Of a stretch of DNA of 64,000 bases, positions 35,998-46,200 are shown in pieces. The position numbers and the translations under genes are program-made. Numbering within the stretch: position 1 is the stretch's first letter; each line of letters begins with the position of its first letter. A model generated the notes under the pieces. It searched no databases. It saw only the letters and a program-made list of their open reading frames with translations, and had not been told where the DNA came from. Source of the DNA: Zizania palustris (taxonomy: Eukaryota; Streptophyta; Magnoliopsida; Poales; Poaceae); NCBI GenBank assembly GCA_019279435.1, contig JAAALK010000287.1, forward strand, positions 17,236,162-17,300,161. The letters run 5' to 3'.

Positions 35998-37334
35998 ACC
36001 TAGGTCCCAAAAAAATCCTACTGCTTCCAAGATTGTACCTCTGCGTACGTTACTGATCTTGCTGTCGATTTGATAGAATATATCATTTCAAACGTTTGCG
36101 ATCTTGCGTGGTTTTGGCAATTTGATCTATTTCGGGGGCATGTTTGCTCAAATTTTGATCGAATTTCAAGAAAAATCGGTTCTTCTCTGCCGTTGTGTTT
36201 TACTGCTGAAAACAGATTAGCAACGAAATGAATGATCCGTTTTAACTTCCAGTGCACGTTGCTTTTGACGTACGTATGCTAATTTGAAATGTTTTAGTCG
36301 AGTTCATATCAACCTAAATGAAGATATATATTTTGCTCGTCGCATTATTTGCATCTCAAAAACACTATTATCTGCATGGCAGATATCCACCTTTTAAAAG
36401 TTTTAAAAGGAGTATCTGCCGTATTCATGGTTGTAGTATGTTTTGATTTCTTTCCTTTGAGAATTGCAAATTTGTATATTTTATTTAGATTAAATCTAAT
36501 TTGATATCTTTACTAATAAGTTTAATTACTTCTTTGCCACAATTTTTTGACAAAACGCCAAATATATATATATACCATTAATATTTATCCATTTACTTAC
36601 CTACTATTATTATTCATGAATACTTATTCTTGTGTCATTTTCTACACATTTGACGCATAGGAACCAACTTGCATACATCTAACAATTTGTATTGATTATA
36701 TTGCCCCTAAACCTTCTTCTTCCCTCAGCCATTCTCACAAATGACGTGCCTCTCAACTTCACTTGCCACGGTCGCCGCCGCTGCTCCCGCCCCGCATTAT
36801 CGTCGCAGCCGCTGCCCACCATGAACATGAACTTTGTAGCTCACCAGCAGCGGGGCGGTGGCCTCGTCGGCCATTAGAAAATTTGAGGCTCCCTCCCTCC
36901 CTCTGTTCTTGGCCGCTCTTGCAAGATGCAAGCCGGAGATGATGCTAGTGGTGATATTTATAGGGAGACCGGAGAGCTTCCAGATGGACAAGTTCGTGAT
37001 TTCTCCATCTCACAGCGACCAAATTGCAATGTTCCTTATAGCAGGTGAAATCTGCATGCTGGAGGTGGAAGTCAGCGGCGGTTTTCATGGATTCGAAAGT
37101 TTGACAAGCTGATGGCAAATACTGACATATTATAGCGTGCAAGGAACAATCTATTTAACATTGGACACATTTTTTTTATTCGAAATCAGTCAAATTCTCA
37201 AAACACATGTTCTTTCTTTGTATCCTGAAAAGGTTTTTTTCTTTGGTTGCGGTATAGATAGGCAGGAGGACAGAAGAAGAAAGGGGCAGTATGGTCGATA
37301 TAGAAAAAGACAATATTGTAGACGAGTTTGTATG
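35998..37334. other. no gene recognised
   Basis: Mostly AT-rich. A GC-richer island at 36715-37110 has open frames on both strands (for example 36858-37112 plus and 36797-36991 minus), but none shows a known motif. A perfect palindrome CCTTTTAAAA-G-TTTTAAAAGG lies at 36392-36412. Confidence 0.35.
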
Positions 37335-37757
37335 TGTAACGGCCCGCCCGAACGGACTTTACTATACCGAGACGAGGGGTTATGATTTTGGAACAACTCA
37401 ACATCGTTACCGACATTTCATTATTTCAACGATAGTTTTGAGACAAGTCTGCTTAATTATTACATTGATATTTTACAAAGGCCATAGAAGACATAACTCG
37501 CGGCGCATGATAGATATACAAGCAGCAGAAGTCTTAAATAGTCTACATATTACTACTTAACTCCTTACTGGGAAGGAGGAGCGAAAACCTACGTTTCTCC
37601 TACGTCTTCATCTTCAAAACCTTCGACTTCTGGAATAGCATCAAAAGGTTCTTCCTCTCTTTTACCTTTAAATTCTAGGGAAGAAGCAAGAGGAGGGGTG
37701 AGTACATACGTACTCAGCAAGTCTTGAAAAAGTTTATAAATGAGTTGAGACAATAAC
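37335..37757 (-). repeat. element D: old gypsy LTR, left part
   Basis: It starts TGTAACGGCCCGCC and has the same order of features as the A/B LTR ends: a run to TTATTACAT..., then ACGTCTTC, then GTGAGTACATACGTACTCAGCAAGTC, comparable to GTATGAGTATAAAAAGTACTCAACAAGCC at 6210. It is related to, but diverged from, the A/B family, and is split by element C. Confidence 0.5.
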
Positions 37758-38252
37758 TGTTGGCGTAAAAGATTACGCTAACAGGTTTCTGTAGAAAAGA
37801 AACTAACAAACGAAGTGTTTGCGAAGCAAACTGTTCTAAGCCTCCGAAAGGATAATAACTTAGAATAGTTCGAAAGTGTGTATTGATTTACTTGTAATCG
37901 GTCCTCATTACAGGGTAAAATGGGGGGTATTTATCGGCCTAAACATTAAGGAAAAGACCTATTTACCCCTCTATTACAACCGACATTAAGGAAACTATTC
38001 GGTTTCCTTAGTAGGGCTAAAATGGTAAAAGACTAATCTAATAGGATAGAAGATAAGTCTTCCATCTTAGCTGGCAGGAAAGATCTTGAAGGACTTTGGT
38101 TCGAAGACATACTTCGAACCAATGCCTGCCTTCGGGCTTCGAACCAGGTTCCATGCACCTTCGAAGATGATCTTCGGACAATCTTCGAACTGGTTGGCTG
38201 TCTTCATACTGCTTTGGCAATAACCCTGAAGATGAGATATTTTCCCCCAACA
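37758..38252 (-). repeat. 3' LTR of element C (495 bp)
   Basis: In element orientation it runs TGTTGGGGG...CGCCAACA. The only difference from the other LTR is at 37935, which changes the minus-strand TATAAATA box to GATAAATA. Confidence 0.95.
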
Positions 38253-38266
38253 GTAGCCCCTCGAAT
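38253..38266 (-). other. polypurine tract of element C
   Basis: The minus strand reads ATTCGAGGGGCTAC next to the LTR start TGTTGGGG. It is short but correctly placed for plus-strand priming. Confidence 0.55.
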
Positions 38267-38580
38267 ACGCTTCTCCGTTCGACCTGTAACGTTAGGAGAG
38301 CAGTATACGGAAAGAAAAGATAACCAATCATAGGGGTTATTGATTTTTGTTTTATCTTCGAAATACATGAAGATATGAACTTCGAATCAGTCATAAGGTA
38401 ATTGCTTTTCGAACTATCTTAGAACTGATTCGGGAAGTTCGAAAGTCTTTTTAGACTTAGAAAATATAGCCGTTAGTTTCTGTTTCTAACGGAGTTATAC
38501 GAAGCGTTATTTTCGGAGGAAAATAACAGGCGGGAATGCGAAAGGGCAGAACCCAAACGGTAACAAACGGAAAGTTAGAC

Positions 38581-38588
38581 TATAAATA
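38581..38588 (+). promoter_or_regulatory. TATA box of the convergent gene in element C
   Basis: TATAAATA lies about 150 bp upstream of the gene's start codon, in a region with no other function. It indicates that the gene has its own promoter on the strand opposite to gag-pol. Confidence 0.6.
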
Positions 38589-38729
38589 AAGAACTCCAGA
38601 ACTTACTCGATTACCTTTTCACTGCTTGTTCCCAGTCAAAAGCTTTTTGAACCCTTTGAGTTCTTAAGCCCTAGCTTTCGAGTTCTTGAGTCCTAGTCCC
38701 CACTCTCTCAGATCGATCCAGTCATTGCG

Positions 38730-41700
38730 ATGGCGAAGACCAAGGGCTCTGCACCTCCTTCGACCTTGGCTCGTCAACAAGCGGCTGCGGCAGCGGCAAC
38801 AGCAACAGTGGCGGCGACGCCTTCGATGCAGGCGACAACTTCCATGGCGGCAAAGGGAAAAAATCCCCAAATCGCCGATGATCAAGGTCTGTGTCCTCCA
38901 TCGACCAAATATCTGGACCAATCCTTTGAATTAGGACTTTCAACCTGCAAAAGAGAGTCCCAAGACCCGGAGAAGTCGTAGTGTTCGAAGCTTTTTTCGA
39001 AGCAGGCTTGGGCCTCCCTGCTGTAGATTTCTTGGCTGAAGTCCTTGACTTGTTTCATGTAACCCTCCCCCAGTTGTCTCCGAATGCTGTAGCTAGATTA
39101 GCTATCTTCGAGTGGGCTCTGAGAGCCGAAGGTTGTGAGGGGAGGGCTGAAATCTTCGCAGCATTGCATAGAGCAACTTGTCAGCCGAAGACCTTCGTAG
39201 GCTCCGGAGGTGAAAAAGTAGTGGTTGCCTTCGGAAGCATCAATTTTAGGCTTCGAGATGAATACGCTCTGCGATTTCCTGCTAAGGCCATCAACGCTAG
39301 GTGGTACACCGACTGGGTTTTGAAATGGTTCTATGCCGAAGTCGGAACAAGCAATCCTCTGGCCGGACCTCTTAGAGAAATCCAATTCCGAAAGGAGGCT
39401 TTGGTGCGTCCTGACGAAGGCCAATTCGAAGCTCGTCTGAACTTGCTTGAAAAAGTTAGCCGAAGACTCAGTATGCGGGATTTGGCAGAAGAGTTCATCG
39501 GTCTTCAAATTCCTCCACTGATGGCCGACTGGCCTATTATCTTCGAAGATGATTCCGAAGGTGGTCTTCGGAGAATTAACTTGACTTCAAGTCCTACAGG
39601 TAACTTCGAAAACAACATGCATTAAACGTATTTGCTTCGAAGAAAAAACTGACTTGAATTATTTATTTTGTAGAAACTTCAGCCCCTGTTACTTCAGAAC
39701 AGATTATAAGGGCTTCGGAAAAAATCTTGGGTGCTCCAACTCCGACCGAAAAAGAGTGGCGAATTAAGCTGGTTGGGAGTTGGGAAAGATTTAACAGAGT
39801 ATGGGGAATGCTGAAACTCACTCCTCCCCCTCTGATGGATTGGGCGCCTTTGGAGAAAGGGCCTCAAAAAAGGAAAGCCGAAGCTGGAACTTCAAGTTCA
39901 GCAAAAACTCCGGTGAAGAGGGTGGCTCGGAAGCCGAAGAACCTCGCACCTTTAGATCCTATACCTTCGAGCTCCAGAGCTTCCGTTTCCGATTCCCAAG
40001 AAGAAGTGGAAAGGTTACTTGTGCGCCTACTGGAAGAGAATGAAACTCAAAAGGCTGCACAAACCGAAGTGCCTGCGAACGTACCGGAGTCCGGAGAAAA
40101 TGTTGATCAACCAAGGACTTCGGTAGTTCAAGAAGATGTAGCTCAGGACGAAGTTCATGTGAATGAAAGTGGGGTCGAAGTCACTATGGCTTCGATTCCC
40201 GAAGAAGCAGCGAGGACTACCCAGGACGATGCTCCTGCAGTCCATGATTCAACGGCTGATTCAGATGAAGAATTAGCTTTCGACCCACCAATCAGTCCGA
40301 CAACGACTCCTCCACGGACTGCCGAAGGTAGAACTCGAAGAACTTTTGTATTTATTTGAATTTTTATACTATGTATAATACTTTTGATTACTTTGCAGAA
40401 CCCACTCCTATGGAAGAAGTCCGCCAGGAGGAAATAATTCCTGAACCTTCGACGACTTCGGAGCCAGCCCCGAGAGTTACTCAAAAGGGGCCTGGAAGAG
40501 GCAAAAGACAAATAGAGCCCCTGCCTGCTATAAGCTCCGAATCAACTCCGTCTGATTCAACAGACGAGAGCCAATCTTCCAGGGAGGCTCAAACTCCAGT
40601 GGCTTCGAAGACCGCAGGCCAAAGCTCCGGTCCTTCATTGAACGAAGATGACCAAGAGGCAATAAGCATGCTCCCCTTGCTGGCTCCTTTCTTAGGGCAA
40701 ACAACTGGTCTTCGGACTTTGCTCGAACCTTTGGATCGAGCTAGTCGTGAGATAGGGGAGACCGAATTAGTGGCCATCCTGCGCAAGGCTGACAGGACGG
40801 AGCTTAATGCCATTATTGAACGTACAGCTTATCAGGTATGAAACAACTGCAAATTATTATAGAATTTATCTTCGAATGAATATTTACTTTGATTTTTACT
40901 TTGGCAGCAAACTGTCTTGGCCCGAGCTGCAAGTCTATGCAATGACGAAGAAATCACTCGGCTTCGGGAAGAAAATAGCACTCTTCAAAGGAATTTTAAC
41001 ATCTCTGAAAGTCAAGTGACTCAAATGGACAATATAATATTAACAGAGCGAAGGGCCAGGCAGAGCTTGGAAGCTGTAAGGAAAGAGCTCGAAGCGGAAA
41101 GGATTGTGCTTCGAGCAGAGGTTGACAAACTGCGGGCGGAGCATGCTACTACAGGGTCTAGGCTCGTCCGGCTTGAAGAAGAAGCTAGCCAATTGTTGAC
41201 ACAGAAAAACACTTTGACCACTGAGAATGCTAGGCTTTCTGGGGTTTTGGATGAAGTTACTTCGGCGAAGGATGCACTGAACGAAGATAAGTTGAAGTCT
41301 GAGAAGGTGGCTGCGGAAGTTATGAATCAGTTGTTAGAAGTCCTGGAATACTTCGGTACTACCGGAATTCTTCCTTCTGATGATAACATCAGCCTTCTGC
41401 GCCGGTTGAAAAGGATCCAAGGGGTGGCGAAGCAGATGAAGACGGCGGGCATTAGATACGGAGAACTCTCCGGACATGTGTCTGCTGTTGGTCTACTTCG
41501 CTATTACGAGGATTTGGGCCGATCAATAACTCCGGACGCAGGAAGAGGTCCAATCACCTTCGACGACGACCGACTTCTCAAACCTTCCGAAGGTGTAGCT
41601 GCTGCTTGGCGGGCCTTCCAAACTTCGTGGAGAGCCGAAGGTCGATCTGCGATCAAGGCTTGGATTGATGAAGGCCAACGCCAGAAGCATGTTCGGAGCC

Positions 41701-42303
41701 AAGCTTCGAGCAGCCAACCTCCTTCAAACCCACAGGTTTAGGAATGTTTTAGGATTTTTAACCGTGTAAAGCTTTGTGCTTGTAAACATTTATCAATGAA
41801 AATCTTGTTTGTCATATTTTTAGGCTTTGCCCCTTATCGAAGATATCGAAGTGTTAGAGCTTAACAGCGAACTTCGCTCACTGTGGAACACCTTCGAACT
41901 TCTAAAGAGTTATAAGCGTCCTCGATTTCTTATCCCTCGAGATGACTCCGGCGTTATTGCGCCCGAAGTAATCAAAGACGTATTGTCTTATATTAAAGAG
42001 GAAGATAAAGAAATCGACGCAAACACCTCGTCTTCTGAAGACACTAATTGGTCCGAAGACGAAGATGAAGCCCAAAATAAAAGATCTGAAGGTCTTAGAA
42101 GCTGGGAGAGAAGTCCTGAGCGGCTTCGAACTTGGGCCGAGCTTCAACAAGAACAGAAGGATTTTAGAGCTTCGAAGGGGAGAAAGAGAGTTAAACGCAA
42201 AGTTCTTAGAACTTCCGATGTTGGAACTAGTCGTTCCACCCCTAGCTCTCGGGACCGAAGAGGTCTCCGATTCCTTCTTGGTATAGATACCAATTTTTCA
42301 TAA
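38730..42303 (+). CDS. convergent (opposite-strand) gene of element C: 'putative gypsy-type transposon' domain protein, six exons
   Basis: Start ATG at 38730. Exons: 38730-39599 (read as one or two), 39674-40327, 40399-40835, 40908-41735 and 41824-42303. All four inner introns are GT-AG and keep phase exactly. The product is about 1,090 residues. An Ala/Gln-rich start is followed at residues about 75-220 by a domain like Pfam 'Transposase (putative), gypsy type' (PRPGEVVVFEAFFEAG, LSPNAVARLAIFEW, INFRLRDEYALRFP). Then come a Ser/Pro/Glu linker, a long coiled coil (REENSTLQRN through LKSEKVAAEV, about 41000-41320) and an acidic-then-basic tail. The 5' frame and domain frame differ by one base near 38890-38955, so either an unrecognised splice or a frameshift lies there. 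Such genes are known in Retand-type elements; their role is unknown. Confidence 0.75.
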
Positions 42304-42670
42304 TGTAATCTGTAAACATATTTGTTTCAATAATGAATGCCGATTTAAAATTGTCTCCATATTACTAGCCCCTCTTTGGGTATAAGCAACTTCGAACTGT
42401 ATTCAAAGATGGTTATGCGCAAAGAAAAACTTCGGAGTACAATTTTTCCTTGGGGGTTCGGAGCCCCTCTGTCATTTTTAAAGATCTTTTGAAATCTTAT
42501 GAAATGTCTTCGACTATTTGTAGTCAGAAGAATGGTGACTTAGTACCTTTGTTTATTTCATGAAAGAAATCAATTAAGATAACTTCGAGGACACTTTAGT
42601 GTCTTAAGAAATTTGTCACTTTATATGAACAAACATTCGAAGCTCATGGCTTAAATGCTGTTTTGCTTTA
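42304..42670 (+). other. 3' region of the convergent gene
   Basis: No coding signal. An AATAATGAAT stretch at about 42330, 25 bp after the stop codon, is a plausible polyadenylation signal. Confidence 0.45.
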
Positions 42671-43030
42671 GCCACCTTCGGCTGTTATTTGCAGAAATCT
42701 ACCAGCCGGAGCTTGGATTTCGCAGAAATTGTAGCCACCTTCGGCTATTTTTGCAGAAGTCTACCAGCCGGAGCTTGGACTTCGCAGAATTTGGCCACTT
42801 GGGCTCTTTTTTGCAGAAGTCTACCAGCCGGAGCTTGGACTTCGCAGAATTTGGCCACCTTCGGCTCTTTTTACGGAAGTCTGACAAGCTGCAGCTTGGA
42901 CTCCGCAGATTTTGGCCACCTTCGGCTCTTTTTACGGAAGTCTACCAGCCGAAGCTTGGACTCCGTAGAATGTGGTATTGGCTCTTTTACGGATGCCTAC
43001 AAGGTATCAGCTTGGGCTCCGGATGGATTT
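42671..43030. repeat. minisatellite, about 5.5 copies of a 60-63-bp unit
   Basis: The unit GCCACCTTCGGCT...GAAGTCTACCAGCCGGAGCTTGGACTTCGCAGAATTTG begins at 42671, 42734, 42794, 42854 and 42915, with a decayed copy from about 42974. It lies between the 3' ends of the two convergent genes of element C. The open frames it creates are repeats, not genes. Confidence 0.9.
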
Positions 43031-43183
43031 CAGCCACCACACCGGAGGCCTCGACTTTATGGGTACGAAGTCCGGAAATACAGCCCTGCTTGATAACACT
43101 TCCCTCTCGAACGACTTCTGTCCCAGCGCGTCCGCTCGGGAAACTAGGAGCGTCAAGGGGAAGGCAAGCCACAGGGTGTATGC

Positions 43184-43189
43184 TTTATT
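43184..43189 (-). terminator. polyadenylation signal downstream of element C pol
   Basis: The minus strand reads AATAAA, 38-43 bases past the pol stop codon. It is a candidate signal only; the main retroelement transcript should end in the 3' LTR. Confidence 0.35.
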
Positions 43190-43226
43190 AATTTAGAGGT
43201 GATTACAAGCGAATTACAAGGAGCCC

Positions 43227-46200
43227 TTATGCGAAGTATCGCTTTAGGTGCTCCGCATGCCAAGTATGTGCTAACTCTTCACCTTCTAAATTAGCTAATT
43301 TAAACGAACCAGGGCGTCCCGAGCGGACGATTAGATATGGACCTTCCCATTTATTGCCTAACTTCCCTGGTGCTATAATGCTTCGTAGAACAAGATGACC
43401 CGGCCTTAACTTGCTGAGCTTAACCTTCGGGTCATACCAAGTCTTCGTCTGCTGATGATACTTTGATAAATTGGCTACAGCTCGAAGTCTTGTCTCTTCT
43501 GACAAATCTAACGAAGCTTGTCTTTCTTCTTCGATGTCTGGTTCGGTGCTGCGAAGTGATCCTCCTTTGAGCTCCGTTGGAGTCATAGCTTCATCTCCGA
43601 ATAGTAGTCTGAACGGAGTAAAACCTGTGGACCTTGTTTGCGTAGTCCGAATGGACCACAGAATCTTCGGAAGCTCTTCGGTCCACAGTCCCTTTGACAA
43701 CCCTACTATTCTTCGATTTAACCCTGATAAAATATTTCCATTGGCTCGCTCAACGGCTCCATTCGACTGAGGATGTCTCACTGCAGCAAAACATAGTTGA
43801 ATGCCTAGGTCTTCGCAAAACTTCCTGAAGGGTTCTGCATCGAACTGTGTTCCATTATCAACTGTGAGATATCTAGGCACTCCGAACCGGCAAATAATGT
43901 TTTTCCAGAAGAATTTTTGTACATTATTCGAAGTGATAGCTGTTAAGGGCTCTGCTTCGACCCACTTAGAAAAATATTCAATAGCTACCACTGCGAACTT
44001 TAAATTTCCCTTTGCTAATGGAAAGGGACCAATTAGATCCATACCCCATCTGGCCATAGGCCATACCGGAGCAATGACTTGAAGAGCTGTTGGTGGGCGA
44101 TGACTCCGTCGACCCATCCACTGGCATCCTTGACAAGTGCGGACTAAGCTTTCCGCATCAGCTGTTATTGTGGGCCAATAAAGCCCCTGGCGAAGTGTTT
44201 TTCCTGCCAGAGCTCTAGGGGCTAAATGACTTCCACAAAGGCCTTCGTGAATTTCTCGGAGAATTTCTTGGCCTTCGGCTTGAGATATACATCGGAGTAG
44301 AGGGGAGCATACTCCGGCCTTGTATAATATACCGTTGATTAACTGATAGTTTCTTGCTCTGAGCTTTAATCTTGACAATTGGGGCTCTTCGGGCAAGTTT
44401 GTTCCTCCTTGCAAGAGTTCTATGATTGAATCTTTCCAATCTGCACTAGGAATGCAGAGAATCTCTGCAGAAGCAACTTGTGGCACCGAAGGTATATTGA
44501 GCTCCTCATAGAAAGCTTCGTCAGGCACATCCACAGCTCCGGCAGCAGCCTTCGCTAAAATGTCCGCTTGCACGTTTTCAGCTCTTGGTATACTCCGAAT
44601 GGAAATACCCTTGAAATGTGCTTCGATCTTGCGAATTTCTTCCAAGTACTTTGCAAGCTGTGGATGTCGGACTTGAAAACTTTTGTCTACGTGCCCTGCT
44701 ACTATCTGAGAATCTGTTTTTATAATTATTCTTGTAGCCCCTAGAGCACGTGCTTTCCGAAGTCCCAATAATATTCCTTCGTACTCTGCTATATTATTGG
44801 TAGACTTAAAGTTGAGTCTTGCGGAGTACATTGCTCTTTGTCCTGATGGTGAAATTAATACTGCCCCAATGCCTGCTCCGGATGCTTGAAAAGCCCCGTC
44901 GGAGTAAATAATCCAAACTCCGTCATCTGATTTTTCCGGAGTCAACTTCGCAGGTGGAGTCCACTCTGCTACGAAGTCTGCTAGGACTTGAGATTTGATA
45001 GCTGTCCTTGCCAGGAAAGATATGCCGAAGGGTGCTAGTTCTACTGCCCACTTTCCAATCCTTCCAGTGGAATCTTTGCTTCGGAGCATATCTCCTAAAG
45101 GATATGAAGTTGGTACAATTACATTATGAGCCAAAAAATAATGCCTTAACTTCCTCGAAGCCATTATCAGAGCATAAACGAACTTTTCAAGTTCGGAGTA
45201 TCTTGTCTTTGCTCCTGACAATGCTTCGGATACAAAATAGACAGGATTTTGGACCAACTTCCCATTGATATCTGCTTCTCTGACAAGGACTGCGCTGACA
45301 GCTGAGCCTGTAGCTGCAAGATACAGAAGTAGGGTTTCGTCCGCAATAGGCACCGTAAGTGTAGCAAGATTGCTGAGATAATTTTTAATGTCTTCGAAGC
45401 TTCTCTGACACTCCGGTGTCCATGCAAAATCTTCGGACCCTTTCAAAGCTTTAAAAATTGGCAAACTCCTCTCCGCAGACCTTGATAAAAACCTGCTAAG
45501 TGCGGCCAGACGTCCAGTCAGCTTTTGCACTTGCTTTAAATTCTCGGGAGGAGCCATCTTCTGCAGCGCAGTTATTTGAGTAGGGCTAGCTTCAATTCCC
45601 CTGCTTGAAACTAAGTACCCTAACAACTTTCCAGCCTTAGCTCCGAATATACATTTTTCGGGGTTAAGGCGGATCCCACATGCCCGAAGGCTATTGAATG
45701 TTTCTGCTAAGTCTAGGCTATGTTGGTGCTTTAAAGCACTCTTTATTACAATATCATCCATATAGGCCTCCACATTGCGACCTAGTTGATGACCTAGAGC
45801 CTTAGCAACTAATCTTGAAAAAGTAGCTCCGGCATTTCTTAAGCCGAAGGGCATTCTTACATAGCAGAAGACTCCCGAAGGAGTTACAAAGCTCGTCTTG
45901 ATCTCATCTTCGCGCTTCAACCATATTTGATGATAACCTGAATACGCGTCAAGGAAGCTTAATAACTCCGAACCTGCAGTGGAGTCAACTAGCTGATCAA
46001 TTCGGGGCATGGGGTAGGGGTCACGTGGGCACGCTTTATTCAGAGATGTGAAATCAATGCACATGCGCCACTTTCCGGAGGACTTCTTCCTGACGAAGAC
46101 TGGGTTGGCTAACCATTCTGTATGGGCCACTTCTCTGATAATCCCAGCCTTCAGCAGTTTTTCAACTTCGTCCTTAGCTAAAGCAGCTCTCTCTGCGGAC

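Noticed and set aside
36797..36991. Minus-strand 64-codon frame in a GC-richer island
   Set aside because: No recognisable motif, no homologous neighbour, and the opposite strand is equally open.
42655..43196. 178- and 134-codon plus-strand frames after the convergent gene
   Set aside because: They are produced by the 60-bp repeat being nearly a multiple of three; the peptide repeats follow the DNA unit and no domain is seen.
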